Position numbers and translations under genes: made by a program
From: SZUA-430 sp964647355
Lineage (GTDB): Bacteria > Pseudomonadota > Alphaproteobacteria > Micropepsales > Micropepsaceae
Length of the DNA: 64,000 nt
Direction of reading: 5' to 3'
NCBI GenBank assembly: GCA_964647355.1
Contig: CAZYGK010000003.1
Coordinates: 1 to 64,000 of the forward strand
Shown: one piece after another, positions 1 to 7,767 of the stretch
How the letters are laid out: every line of letters starts with the position of its first letter
How positions within the stretch are numbered: position 1 is the first letter of the stretch
Notes under the pieces: model-generated
Databases searched by the model: none
The model's input: only the letters and a program-made list of their open reading frames with translations
Told to the model about the DNA's origin: nothing

Positions 1-71
1 AAGCGACCTGGATCCCGCTCAGAAGACTCTCGCGCACGATGCATTAGCGCGCGCCACCTACCTTTTGTCGT

Positions 72-96
72 CATGGCCGGGCTTGACCCGGCCATG
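72..96. repeat. Short palindrome with perfect arms
   Basis: A near-perfect palindrome CATGGCCGGG-CTTGA-CCCGGCCATG. This type of GGCCGGG..CCCGGCC hairpin is a common dispersed intergenic repeat in alphaproteobacterial chromosomes. Only one copy is seen in this window. It could act as an mRNA 3'-end hairpin; no T-tract follows, so it is not a classical terminator. Confidence 0.6.
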
Positions 97-610
97 GCGA
101 GCTGAAGGATATGGGGACATAATGATGACACCCTCGCAACAATGTTTCCGCCTCGCGCAACATAAGTTCACCCGAAATCTTCGCAGCCGCACGACGGCAC
201 CCTTGACTCTCGAAGCGAGAGGTCCAAACTCAAGTCAGACGATCGCGCAGGCCCGAGATGAAGTCTCTGACGACTGGCCGCCAATCGCTCGATGACAGGT
301 GCTTCGTCTGGGATGGCGCTAGCCCTGAGTTGTCGCGAAGGAGTGCGGACGAACGGGCAGCGCGAAGCGTCTGAATGAGCGGAGCAACAACGTACGGAGG
401 GAGCATGACGCCACCGGACATAACCTCCGCCCTCACGTTTGAGGGCAAGGCCCGCTAGCGCTCGCCGCAGGGAACTGATTTGCGACAGACACACCGCCGC
501 GAGAAAGCCCGGGCCTGATCAAGACGAAAATTCGAAGCATGACAACGGCGTGCTTTGCACGCACGTAAACTTAGGCCGGCTCTGCTGGCCAAAGAATCGG
601 AAGTGATGAA

Positions 611-652
611 GAGCCCTGAGGAGCGACGCGTCGCCCCAGGGCTCATTCTTTT
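611..652 (+). terminator. Terminator-like hairpin
   Basis: An 11-base stem (GAGCCCTGAGG paired with CCCCAGGGCTC, one mismatch) with a 12-base loop is followed by a T-rich run (ATTCTTTTCTC). It fits a rho-independent terminator on the plus strand, but no plus-strand gene upstream is recognised, so it may end an unrecognised small transcript or be a relic. Confidence 0.4.
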
Positions 653-658
653 CTCTGC

Positions 659-811
659 TCTCCCCTTGTGGGAGAGCCCATTTTTCGCGTTGAGCGAAAA
701 ACGGTGAGGGGTCCGCTGAGTCTCCACCGGCACCGCCGGCGCCGACAGTGACTCAACAACCCCTCACCAGTTTTGCGTCCCGCAAAACTGAACTCTCCCA
801 CAAGGGGAGAG
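659..811. repeat. Long inverted repeat, family A copy 1
   Basis: The outer arms are CTCTCCCCTTGTGGGAGAG and its complement at the far end. Internal blocks TTTTTCGCGTTGAGCG and TTTTGC..GCAAAAC are also partly complementary, as are the GGTGAGGGGTC..ACCCCTCACC blocks. A second copy with the same order of blocks lies at 22950-23099, also between genes. The structure suggests a non-autonomous dispersed element or a structured intergenic repeat rather than a gene. Confidence 0.8.
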
Positions 812-825
812 TGAGGCGCGGGACC

Positions 826-926
826 TACTTGCTACTTGCTACTTTGCTACCCACCCCACCACACACAGGTAGTTACCTCTTTGGTGGTCTGCGGGCGTGC
901 CCGGTAGCAAAGTAGCAAGTAGCAGC
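826..926. repeat. Inverted repeat of TACTTGC/GCAAGTA units
   Basis: The left arm contains direct repeats of TACTTGC followed by TACTTTGCTAC; the right arm is GTAGCAAAGTAGCAAGTAG, so the arms pair over about 19-23 bases. It sits immediately downstream of the primase/helicase gene, which is transcribed toward it, and could serve as a 3'-end structure for that transcript. The loop has no other recognised feature. Confidence 0.65.
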
Positions 927-936
927 GATGCCGGGG

Positions 937-2700
937 CTACGCCGCTGCCGAGAACTTGCCGCGGTGGTTGATCGCCTTCCCCGTCCGCGCCAAGCGGTAG
1001 AGCGCCGCTTTGACGGATGGTGTCTGCCCCTCCACCAAGGCCGCCACCTCGCCCGGCGCCATAGGCTCCTCAGCTTTGGCGAGCTCCTTCACAATCCGCC
1101 CCTCCAACGTCGTCGCGCGATACTGCTCCGCGTCGCCCAGCACCGCCCAGAGGCCGCGCGTGCCGTCGAAGCGCAGCGCCTTCTCGAACACCGGCAAATC
1201 CCGCCCGCGGCCGTAGAGCACGGCGTCGGCCTGCCCCGCCTCCTTCCTGAGGATCAGCACGCTGTCGGCGGCACCCGTCAGCCCCGTCGTGCCCGACACC
1301 AGATCGAACGGGTCGTCCGGGTTGTCGCGCTTCGAGGCGTGGTGCATCACGACGATGCCGAGCCGGTGTTTCGAGGCCACGCGCTGCAGCACGGCCAGCG
1401 ACTCGAAATCGTCCGCGTAGGCCGACTTCTTCCCGTCCGCCCGCCCGCGCACCTTCGCCCACACGTCGACGATCACGAGCTTCGGGTTCGCCACACGCGC
1501 AATCCACGCCTCGATCTTCATGACGCCCCCGTCGTCGAGCCTGGGCCAGTCGGTGTGGAACGTGATGCGCGCGGGCCAACCTTCACTGCCGATCATCTGC
1601 CGCACGCGCGATTGCAGGCGCCGCTGGTTGTCCTCCAGCATGAGCGCCAGCACGTCGCCCTGTTCGCATTGCGCGGCGGAGAACGCGCGGCCCCCGGCGG
1701 CGGTCGCCAACCCCAGATTCAACGCCAGCCACGATTTCCCGAGCTTCGGCTTGCCCGCAATCATCGTCAGCCCCTCGACGAGGTAATCCGGCACGATCCA
1801 CTTGATCGGCGCGAAGACCTTGTTCTGCAGCGCCGCGCCGGAGATGCCGTCGTGATCGCAGGGTGAGGGCGCGTCCCTGGGACCGCGGGCGGCCCCGCCC
1901 GCTCTTTCTTCTTTTCCACCACTTTCTTCTATTCCTTCCTCCTTCCCTTGCCGCAACTCCACCTCGGCAAGAGCGGGCGAGGCCGCCCGCGGTCCCAGGA
2001 GCGCCGCCTCCTCCACCATCCGGTGCAGCACGCGCACGTCGCCGGCCGGCTGCGCAGCGTCTGTGTCCCCCCAATCGCCCAAGTCCCAACCTTGCCCGAA
2101 CCGCCGGTCGAGCCGCACGATCCGCACGCTCGCCGCCCCGGCGCGATAAATCCGCTCCGCGGCATCGCGCGCGTAGGTCCCGCCCGCCTCGTCCGCATCC
2201 GGCCAGATCGTGACCTTGCGCCCCTTGAGCGCGGACCAGTCCGCATGCGCCGCCCCGCCCGCGCCGCCGAACGACGTCGTGACCACCCACGCCTGCATGA
2301 AACGCCGCGCCGCGTTCGCCGCCTTCTCGCCTTCGACCAGCAGCACCTGCGCGTTCGGGCGCTTGGCGAGCTCATAGAGATTGAACAGCGGCCGCGGGCT
2401 TGGCGGCGCCGCCCAGCGCCACTCCGGCTTTCCGTCCGCGCCCCGCCACACGCTCGCCGGGCGATAGCTCTTGCGCTCGCGCGGATCCTCGAACCGGATT
2501 ACGTGGAACAGCACGAACCCGTCAGCATTCGTGTAGCTGTAGATCGCCTTCGCATCGCCGAGCTGCGGGTGGCTCGTCGGCACGGAGCGCATCCCCTTCG
2601 GGACCGGCGCCAGATAGTCGCCGCCCTCCGGGTTTGTCGCCGGCGTGGCGCTGAGTGCAGAACCCGCGCCGTCGAGCGGTGCGAACGGATCGTCTTTCAT
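937..2700 (-). CDS. Toprim/RecA-like primase-helicase of mobile-element type
   Basis: Protein of 587 residues. Residues about 60-220 form a Toprim-like domain (VLLVEGEKAANA, then IWPDADEAG). Residues about 300-480 form a RecA-like/AAA_25 ATPase with Walker A GKPKLGKS near 315 and Walker B LVIVDVW. The last 60 residues look like a winged helix. Such proteins prime and unwind DNA in phage and plasmid replication; RepA/primase-helicase is the closest general idea. An AGGAGG ribosome-binding site overlaps the stop of the upstream gene (2709-3023), so the two form an operon and together resemble a split DnaG-like primase. Residues about 234-275 are encoded by a long palindromic repeat and are low complexity (Gly/Glu/Lys-rich), an insertion between the domains. 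No integrase or capsid gene lies beside it, so this is probably a remnant module. Confidence 0.8.
   Translation of the reverse strand: MKDDPFAPLDGAGSALSATPATNPEGGDYLAPVPKGMRSVPTSHPQLGDAKAIYSYTNADGFVLFHVIRFEDPRERKSYRPASVWRGADGKPEWRWAAPPSPRPLFNLYELAKRPNAQVLLVEGEKAANAARRFMQAWVVTTSFGGAGGAAHADWSALKGRKVTIWPDADEAGGTYARDAAERIYRAGAASVRIVRLDRRFGQGWDLGDWGDTDAAQPAGDVRVLHRMVEEAALLGPRAASPALAEVELRQGKEEGIEESGGKEERAGGAARGPRDAPSPCDHDGISGAALQNKVFAPIKWIVPDYLVEGLTMIAGKPKLGKSWLALNLGLATAAGGRAFSAAQCEQGDVLALMLEDNQRRLQSRVRQMIGSEGWPARITFHTDWPRLDDGGVMKIEAWIARVANPKLVIVDVWAKVRGRADGKKSAYADDFESLAVLQRVASKHRLGIVVMHHASKRDNPDDPFDLVSGTTGLTGAADSVLILRKEAGQADAVLYGRGRDLPVFEKALRFDGTRGLWAVLGDAEQYRATTLEGRIVKELAKAEEPMAPGEVAALVEGQTPSVKAALYRLARTGKAINHRGKFSAAA
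1875..2000. repeat. Palindromic repeat, family B, in frame inside a gene
   Basis: Arms of about 32 bases, starting CCTGGGACCGCGGGCGG and ending with its near-perfect complement, flank a 62-base purine/pyrimidine-biased loop. The same arms recur, with a different 36-base loop, in the intergenic copy at 18474-18572. Inside the helicase gene the element keeps the frame open and adds about 42 codons between the Toprim and ATPase domains. This is like the coding palindromic elements known from Rickettsia, though no relation in sequence is claimed. Confidence 0.85.
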
Positions 2701-2708
2701 GAAACCTC

Positions 2709-3023
2709 CTAAGGCTGCTGGTGAGGGTCGAGTCCAAGCATCGCCGCGAGCTTCAGCGCGGCCTCGGCTTGGGAAAGGTTGAAGAGGTAGGCCGCGAGCG
2801 AAACGACGTCGCCGCCCTTGTCGCCGGTCGCGAAATCGGCCCAGCGCCCGGTCTTGAGGCTGATCGTGAACGACCCCAGCCGCCGGTCCGCCCGCGTGGG
2901 GTTCAAGGCGACGTATTCGCCGAAGCGCCGCCGCCCGGACGGCAGCCAGCGCGGCAGGATCGCGGGCAGAAGCGCCAGCGCCGCGGCATTGATGCGGGCA
3001 AAGTCGATCCGGGATCGGGGCAA
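2709..3023 (-). CDS. CHC2-like primase N-terminal domain protein
   Basis: A 104-residue protein whose centre (LNPTRADRRLGSF, then TGRWADFATGDKGGD) matches the pattern found in the N-terminal part of phage/plasmid DNA primases just before the Toprim domain. The Cys/His zinc ligands of full CHC2 fingers are absent. It is directly upstream of the Toprim/helicase gene with overlapping stop and ribosome-binding site, so the pair likely works as one primase. The start is TTG at 3023, supported by GGAGGAG eight bases upstream; the nearby ATG is out of frame. Confidence 0.7.
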   Translation of the reverse strand: MPRSRIDFARINAAALALLPAILPRWLPSGRRRFGEYVALNPTRADRRLGSFTISLKTGRWADFATGDKGGDVVSLAAYLFNLSQAEAALKLAAMLGLDPHQQP

Positions 3024-3181
3024 GAGACGGACTCCTCCATTACGAAGAAGAGGCGCCCCGGAAGAGAGTCAGTTTATAAGTCCGAACAATGTACGAGTCA
3101 AGGCTTGTTCTTTTTTCGTTCTTGTGTAGGCCGATAAATGGAAATATAAGTAGCTCGTAGATCGCCGCGCATGGCGGAAGG

Positions 3182-3294
3182 GCTCACCCGGGAGCGCGGG
3201 CTTCCAGCCCGCTCTTCACGATGCTTCCGGTGTGTGGTGCGTGGGAGAGGATGAAAGAAAGAGCGGGCTGGAAGCCCGCGCTCCCGGGTGAGCC
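3182..3294. repeat. Long perfect inverted repeat, family C
   Basis: Arms of about 35 bases are essentially perfect complements (GGCTCACCCGGGAGCGCGGG... against ...CCCGCGCTCCCGGGTGAGCC) around a loop of about 43 bases. The arms share the AGAGCGGGC..GCCCGCTCT core with family B, but the outer half differs. It lies between the primase operon (upstream side) and the histidine kinase terminator. With the terminator it fills most of the 382-base gap between 3023 and 3406; nothing else is seen there. Confidence 0.8.
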
Positions 3295-3321
3295 ATTCCA
3301 CCAACGCCGCGCCTCAACCCG

Positions 3322-3360
3322 AAAAAAAACGGGGACCGGAAGGCCCCCCTTCCGATCCCC
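3322..3360 (-). terminator. Rho-independent terminator of the 3406-5160 kinase gene
   Basis: Read on the minus strand: stem GGGGATCGGAAGG, loop GGGG, stem CCTTCCGGTCCCC, then C(G) and eight T residues (TTTTTTTT). It lies about 45 bases beyond the kinase stop codon in the right direction. Confidence 0.8.
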
Positions 3361-3405
3361 ATTCCCCTCTAACCCTGTCGGGTCAGGCGCAAACTCTCAA
3401 ATCCC

Positions 3406-5160
3406 TCACGCCCGCACGCGGAACTGCTCCGGGAACACGACCTCGCCCGGTTCCGCCGGCACGTCCTCGCGCTGCGCGATCGGCAGTTTCAGCGTCACCG
3501 TCGTCCCGTCGCCGAGCGCGCTTTCGATCATCATCGCCCCGCCGTGCAGTTCGGCCAGCGCCTTCACCAGCGACAGGCCGAGGCCGGTGCCCTTGTGCGT
3601 GCGCTGCATCTCGCCTTCGACCTGCTCGAACGGCTTGCCGATGCGCGCGAGGTCTTTCTCCGGAATGCCGACGCCCGTATCGCTGACCGAGAGCATGATG
3701 TCGCTCCCGGCCTTGCGCGCCTTCAGCGTGACCTTGCCTTCCGTCAGCGTGAATTTGATCGCGTTCGATAGAAGATTGATCAGGCATTGCTTCAACGCCC
3801 GGCGGTCGGCCATGAGGCTCAAACCCGGTGCCACGTCGCACACGAGTTCGACCCCCGCCTCATCGGCCGCCACCTTCACCATCGCCAGGCATTCGTCTGC
3901 CACCGGCTTCAATTCCACGAGCTTGGCCTCGATCGTGAACTTGCCCGCCTCGATCTTCGACATGTCGAGCAGATCCGAAATCAGATCGACGAGATGCGAG
4001 CCCGAATTGCGAATGAGCTCCGCATACTCGCGGTATTTCGGCGTACCGATCGGCCCCATCAGCTCGTGCCGCATCACGTCGGAGAAGCCGATGATCGCGT
4101 TCAAGGGCGTGCGCAACTCGTGCGTGACGGAGGCGAGGAACCGCGACTTCGCCCGGCTCACCTCTTCCGCCTTGTCCAAAGCCTGCGCAAGTTCCACGAT
4201 CTCGGCCTTCGCGTTCGACATGTCGCGCGTGACGGCGATCGCCTCGCCGTTGCCGCCCTGCACGCGCATGTCGACCGGCAGATACGTGCCGTCGCGCCGG
4301 CGCAAGCGGAACGCCACCGACCGCACCTCCCCGCGCGCAGCCGACGCGAACGCGAGCTCCACCGCCTTCAGGTCCTGGATGTGCACGAACATCGCAGGCG
4401 CCATCCCCTCAAGCTCCCGTGCGCGCAAGCCCAGCATCTCCTCGACCGCGGGCGAGGCGTAAAGCACCGCACCGTCCGCGCGATGGCGCGTGATCAGATC
4501 GGCCGCGTTGTCGGTCAGCGCCCGGTGCCACGCCGCGTTCGCCCGCGCGCGCGAAATCTCGTGTTCGTTGCGGCGCTGCAGCGTGCGCATCGCAAACATA
4601 CCCACGACGATCGCCGCGAACACCGAAACGCCGTACGCAAACGGCGCAAGCTCCACCGGTATCCGCGACGCCGGCAGCCAATTCATCAGCGACAGCACCG
4701 CGCCGAGGAAGAACCCCGCCCCTGCGATGCAGGTCGCGATCGTGACCGCAGAGCGCTTGCCCGAGATCGCAGCCTCGAGCGGCACGATCACGAGCCACGG
4801 CAGCAGCGGCGAGGCGAGTCCGCCGGTGTAAATCGCCAGCAGCGACACGAACCCGCTGAGCGCGATCGCCGAAGCCATCTGCCCTTGCTCGAGACTGATC
4901 GTCTCGCTTTTCACGAGGATCGCGATGCCGAGCGGCGCCCAAAGGAACATGAACCCCGCAGCGGTTGCCGCATCGACGGGCCCGACAAAGGCAAAATAGA
5001 GCGGCCAGAGCGCCACCCCCATGCCGCCCGCGAGCAAATTTGCCGAAACGAACGACTGCCGGCGCCCGGCCTCGCCCTCCGGCTCCGAGCCCAGCACGCC
5101 GTCAAACGCATCCAACAAGAAATTCGCCCAAAACCGGCGAAAATTATACGGCGAAGCCAT
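3406..5160 (-). CDS. Membrane PAS sensor histidine kinase, PleC/DivJ-like
   Basis: Protein of 584 residues. Five to six hydrophobic segments span residues about 35-215, followed by a PAS domain at about 225-335, a HisKA domain with H-box THELRTPLNAIIGFSDVM near residue 349, and a HATPase_c domain with N-box (LINLLSNAIKFT), G1 (VSDTGVGIP) and G2 (GTGLGLS) all intact. The dimerisation helix (ELMGPIG, KYREYAELIRNSGSHL) follows the PleC/DivJ pattern of alphaproteobacteria, which act on DivK. No response regulator gene is adjacent, so it is an orphan kinase. Upstream GGGGGACGAG supports the ATG at 5160. It ends at a clear terminator. Confidence 0.9.
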   Translation of the reverse strand: MASPYNFRRFWANFLLDAFDGVLGSEPEGEAGRRQSFVSANLLAGGMGVALWPLYFAFVGPVDAATAAGFMFLWAPLGIAILVKSETISLEQGQMASAIALSGFVSLLAIYTGGLASPLLPWLVIVPLEAAISGKRSAVTIATCIAGAGFFLGAVLSLMNWLPASRIPVELAPFAYGVSVFAAIVVGMFAMRTLQRRNEHEISRARANAAWHRALTDNAADLITRHRADGAVLYASPAVEEMLGLRARELEGMAPAMFVHIQDLKAVELAFASAARGEVRSVAFRLRRRDGTYLPVDMRVQGGNGEAIAVTRDMSNAKAEIVELAQALDKAEEVSRAKSRFLASVTHELRTPLNAIIGFSDVMRHELMGPIGTPKYREYAELIRNSGSHLVDLISDLLDMSKIEAGKFTIEAKLVELKPVADECLAMVKVAADEAGVELVCDVAPGLSLMADRRALKQCLINLLSNAIKFTLTEGKVTLKARKAGSDIMLSVSDTGVGIPEKDLARIGKPFEQVEGEMQRTHKGTGLGLSLVKALAELHGGAMMIESALGDGTTVTLKLPIAQREDVPAEPGEVVFPEQFRVRA

Positions 5161-5239
5161 AACGCGACTCGTCCCCCAGAACTGAGGGGTAAGACTTCGT
5201 TTATGGAGGTTAATGAGACGTTAAAGGACGCTACGCTCT

Positions 5240-5303
5240 GGGATCAGGTATCAGGGATCAGAAGGGTGGCGGTTCTGATCCCTGATCCCTGATACCTGAT
5301 ACC
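5240..5303. repeat. Inverted repeat of GATCAGGTATCAGG units
   Basis: Left arm GGGATCAGGTATCAGGGAT..., right arm the complement with an added GATCCCT unit, around a short GGGTGGCGG loop. The unit TATCAGGGATCAG is repeated directly within each arm. It lies in the 314-base gap between the histidine kinase start and the DUF5330 gene; no other feature is clear in that gap. Confidence 0.7.
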
Positions 5304-5474
5304 TAAAATTCTCACCTCTCTTGAATCAAACCCCGCCCCTCACCGTGAACGCCTGTTGACGCTAACGCGCGTTGACCACGAAACCGCCCCCGTTTGCTTC
5401 AATTTATCCGTTGTTTTTGAGCACTTTCGAACGGCCCCAGGACGACACTCCGCACGACATTGGAGACCCGTCTC

Positions 5475-5831
5475 GTGAGCTTCATCTTCCGCACCATCTT
5501 CTGGCTGAGTTTGGCGCTCGTCGCCTTGCCGCCCGAGGCGCGCCTTGGCGGCGGCGATGAAACGGCCGAGATCCGCACCGCCGATCTCGCCGACGCCGCC
5601 ATGAATGCCGCAAACACAGTGTGGTCTTCGGTGACCGAAATCGCGAGCACCTGCGAAACCAACCCGCAGTTGTGCGCGGCGGGCGTCGATTTGGTGAACA
5701 CGTCTCTCGCAGCCGCAGCAGATGCGGCCAACGCCGCCGCTGCCCATATGGTCAGTGAGCCCGAGAAGCCGCTCGCACTTGCGGAATCGCTGAAACCACA
5801 ATCGAAAAAAATTCAAGCGCGCGTTGAGTGA
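5475..5831 (+). CDS. DUF5330-like small membrane-anchored protein
   Basis: About 118 residues with an N-terminal hydrophobic segment (FIFRTIFWLSLALVALPP), an Ala-rich helical middle and a Cys pair (ETNPQLC preceded by STC). This matches small alphaproteobacterial proteins of the DUF5330 type, whose function is unknown. The GTG at 5475 is chosen because GGAG lies nine bases upstream and because it gives the usual compact N-terminus; an upstream in-frame TTG at 5460 has no such site. Likely exported or inner-membrane anchored facing the periplasm. Confidence 0.65.
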   Translation: MSFIFRTIFWLSLALVALPPEARLGGGDETAEIRTADLADAAMNAANTVWSSVTEIASTCETNPQLCAAGVDLVNTSLAAAADAANAAAAHMVSEPEKPLALAESLKPQSKKIQARVE

Positions 5832-5941
5832 CTAAGCGCGAAGGCCTACCTATAACTCCGGCCGCCCGAAGCACCCCCTCGTTGTCCTCAAGGTGTAACG
5901 GCCACGAAGAACAGTACCCCGCGTTCGGAGTTACACCGCCA

Positions 5942-6463
5942 ATGCCGGCAGCAGCCGCCCACGTAGCTTTTCCCGCCACGAACACCAACGTCACCCTCCG
6001 CAAAGCGCGCGCCGAAGATTGCGAAGCGATGCTGGGCATGATCGAAGCGCTGGCCGAATACCAAGGCGTGGGCGATCGCGTACACGTGAGCGCCGAGGAA
6101 TTGCGCCGTGCGGGCTTTGGCCCGGCACCGCAGTTCGAGGCGATCATCGCCGAAGAACGCGGCCGCCCCGTGGGCCTGGCCTTGTTCCAATCCCACTACA
6201 CGATCTGGGACGGCGCGACGTCGCTGCAGATCACCGACCTCTACGTCGACGAAGCGGTGCGCGGCACCGGCGTCGGCTTCCGCCTCGTTCAAGAGGTGGC
6301 CCGCACCGCGCGCGACCGCGGCTGCACCGGGCTCCAGCTGAACATGGTGCACGCGAACCCGTCGCGCACCTCGCTTGACCGCATCGGCTTCGTGCATCAG
6401 GACGACCTCTTGCACTACCGCCTGGATGCAGCCTCGCTGCGCAAGTTGGTCGAAGCGAAGTGA
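5942..6463 (+). CDS. GNAT family N-acetyltransferase
   Basis: About 173 residues with a typical GNAT fold: N-terminal VTLRKARAEDCEAM, beta4 LQITDLYVDEAVRGTGVG carrying the acetyl-CoA pyrophosphate loop (R-G-T-G-V-G), and the C-terminal N-x-S-R...IGFVH motif. The layout is closest to diamine/spermidine-type acetyltransferases, but the substrate cannot be told from sequence. The frame is open upstream to 5828, but homology begins only after the ATG at 5942, so that start is preferred. Its TGA overlaps the GTG of the MaoC gene (GTGA), so the two are translationally coupled. Confidence 0.85.
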   Translation: MPAAAAHVAFPATNTNVTLRKARAEDCEAMLGMIEALAEYQGVGDRVHVSAEELRRAGFGPAPQFEAIIAEERGRPVGLALFQSHYTIWDGATSLQITDLYVDEAVRGTGVGFRLVQEVARTARDRGCTGLQLNMVHANPSRTSLDRIGFVHQDDLLHYRLDAASLRKLVEAK

Positions 6464-6966
6464 GCACGTTCGACCCGGCCGAACACCGGGTCGTGCCGCT
6501 ACGCGGATTCGAGGAGCTGACGGTTGGCGAACGTTTCGCCCTACCCTCCCGCACGATCACCGACGCGAACTTCGCGGCCTTTCAGCAGGTGAGCTGCGAC
6601 AACCACCCGATCCATTACGACGCCGAATACTGCCGCACTCAAGGCCACAACGGCCTGCTCGCCCACGGCCTGCAAGTCTTGAGCTTCACCGCCGCCGGCG
6701 CCGGCCTTTTCCCCCACGTCATCGGCGAGGCTCTGATCGGATTCGTCGAGGTGCAGGCGAAGTTCCTCAAAGCCGTCTACGCCGGCGACACGCTCTACCC
6801 GGCCTTGACGATCACCGAGTTGAAGCCCCAGCGCACAACAGGCCTGGTCACGATGTCCGCCACCGTCCACAACCAGCGCCGGGAGCTGGTCTTGGACGGC
6901 AAGCACGTCTATCTGTTGCGGCTGGCGGGCCCTCATTCCGCCTTCGCTAAAGCTCCGGCGGACTAG
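6460..6966 (+). CDS. MaoC family dehydratase (hot-dog fold)
   Basis: A 168-residue single hot-dog protein. The DNHPIHYD motif carries the catalytic Asp and His of R-specific enoyl-CoA hydratases/MaoC dehydratases, followed by the GLLAHGLQVLS helix and the C-terminal strands ending in KHVYLLRL. It probably hydrates an enoyl-CoA or related thioester. The start is GTG, overlapping the upstream GNAT stop by four bases; no separate promoter is evident. Confidence 0.85.
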   Translation: MSTFDPAEHRVVPLRGFEELTVGERFALPSRTITDANFAAFQQVSCDNHPIHYDAEYCRTQGHNGLLAHGLQVLSFTAAGAGLFPHVIGEALIGFVEVQAKFLKAVYAGDTLYPALTITELKPQRTTGLVTMSATVHNQRRELVLDGKHVYLLRLAGPHSAFAKAPAD

Positions 6967-7006
6967 GTGAATCCGTTAGACCCGCCGAAGCCTTGGCGAA
7001 GGCGGG

Positions 7007-7144
7007 CCGTCTCGCCGCTGACGCGGCGATCCACCTTCTCCCGCAAGCGGGAGAAGGGCTTTACGTTGGTGACGATTTCCCAACCTGAAAGCCCTTCTCC
7101 CACGCAAGTGGGAGAAGGTGGATCGCGGCGAAGCCGCGAGACGG
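7007..7144. repeat. Long inverted repeat, family D
   Basis: Outer arms CCGTCTCGCCGCTGACGCGGC and its imperfect complement enclose inner arms CCACCTTCTCCC-GCAAGC-GGGAGAAGGGCTTT and their complement. The central loop is about 15 bases. A smaller CCCGCC..GGCGGG hairpin (about 6980-7006) adjoins it on the left. It separates the MaoC and SufE genes. One copy is seen in this window. Confidence 0.75.
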
Positions 7145-7175
7145 ATGAGGGAACAGCGCACGAGAAGAGGTACCC

Positions 7176-7589
7176 TTGTCCATCCAATCCATCCTCGACG
7201 ACTTCGCCGTCATCGACGACTGGGACGAGCGTTACCGCTACATCATCGAGCTCGGCCGCAAGATGCCGCCGTTCCCGGAAAACGAACGCACAGACGCCGT
7301 CAAAGTCCGGGGCTGTGCCAGCCAAGTCTGGCTCATTTCCAGGCGGGACAACGGCAAGCTCACCTTCGTCGGCGACAGCGACGCCCACATCGTGCGCGGC
7401 CTAATCGCGATCCTGCTCGCGCTCTACAACGGCAAGACGGCCGACGATATCCTCGCCATCGACGCCAAAGCCACCTTAAGCCAACTCGGCCTCGACACCC
7501 ACCTAAGCCAGCAACGCTCCAACGGCCTCTTTTCGATGGTCGAACGCATCCGCGCCGACGCGCGCGCGGCCTCTCAAGACGCGCACTAG
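7176..7589 (+). CDS. sufE: SufE cysteine desulfurase activator
   Basis: A 137-residue protein covering the full SufE family length. The conserved Cys lies in VRGCASQVW, the residue that takes persulfide sulfur from SufS and passes it to the SufBCD scaffold for iron-sulfur cluster assembly in the cytosol. Typical flanking motifs are present (DWDERYRYIIELG, MPPFP, and the GL..LLALYNGKT helix). The start is TTG at 7176 with AGAAGAGG just upstream. No other suf genes are nearby, which is common for stand-alone sufE copies. Confidence 0.92.
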   Translation: MSIQSILDDFAVIDDWDERYRYIIELGRKMPPFPENERTDAVKVRGCASQVWLISRRDNGKLTFVGDSDAHIVRGLIAILLALYNGKTADDILAIDAKATLSQLGLDTHLSQQRSNGLFSMVERIRADARAASQDAH

Positions 7590-7767
7590 CCCTGGGAGCG
7601 CCGGGGACAGCTTGCCGCGCCACAGCCTCCACTTTTATTCGAGTGCCCGCGCGAGCTTTTATCCTTTTTTGAGACACCCTCCGTAGTGTCGAAATCGAAC
7701 AACGCCGGGACGCGCGCGCATTCATGTGCCGCTAACCCGCACTAACAAGAAGTAACGGACGCAGGAA

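Larger units (their letters stand above)
1..936. other. Gene-poor stretch with hairpin repeats
   Basis: No reading frame here is supported by recognisable protein similarity. The first 45 bases could be the 3' end of a plus-strand gene (a frame ending in TAG at 43-45), but there is too little to identify it. The rest holds a short palindrome, a terminator-like hairpin and two long inverted repeats, listed separately. The short open frames across 65-733 look like chance frames: they run through the repeats, lack clear ribosome-binding sites and have arginine/serine-rich composition typical of shadow translation in GC-rich DNA. Confidence 0.6.

Noticed and set aside
65..733. Short open frames in the first 750 bases
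   Set aside because: They cross hairpin repeats, differ in frame and strand, and have no recognisable similarity or start signals.
928..1866. Long open frame on the plus strand opposite the helicase
   Set aside because: Arg/His/Pro-rich shadow of the minus-strand gene; no motifs, no ribosome-binding site. The same applies to frames at 3787-5292, 8571-9674 and 11996-12892 opposite known genes.
937..3023. A complete prophage or plasmid at the left end
   Set aside because: Only the primase/helicase pair is present; no integrase, structural, lysis or partition genes are visible.
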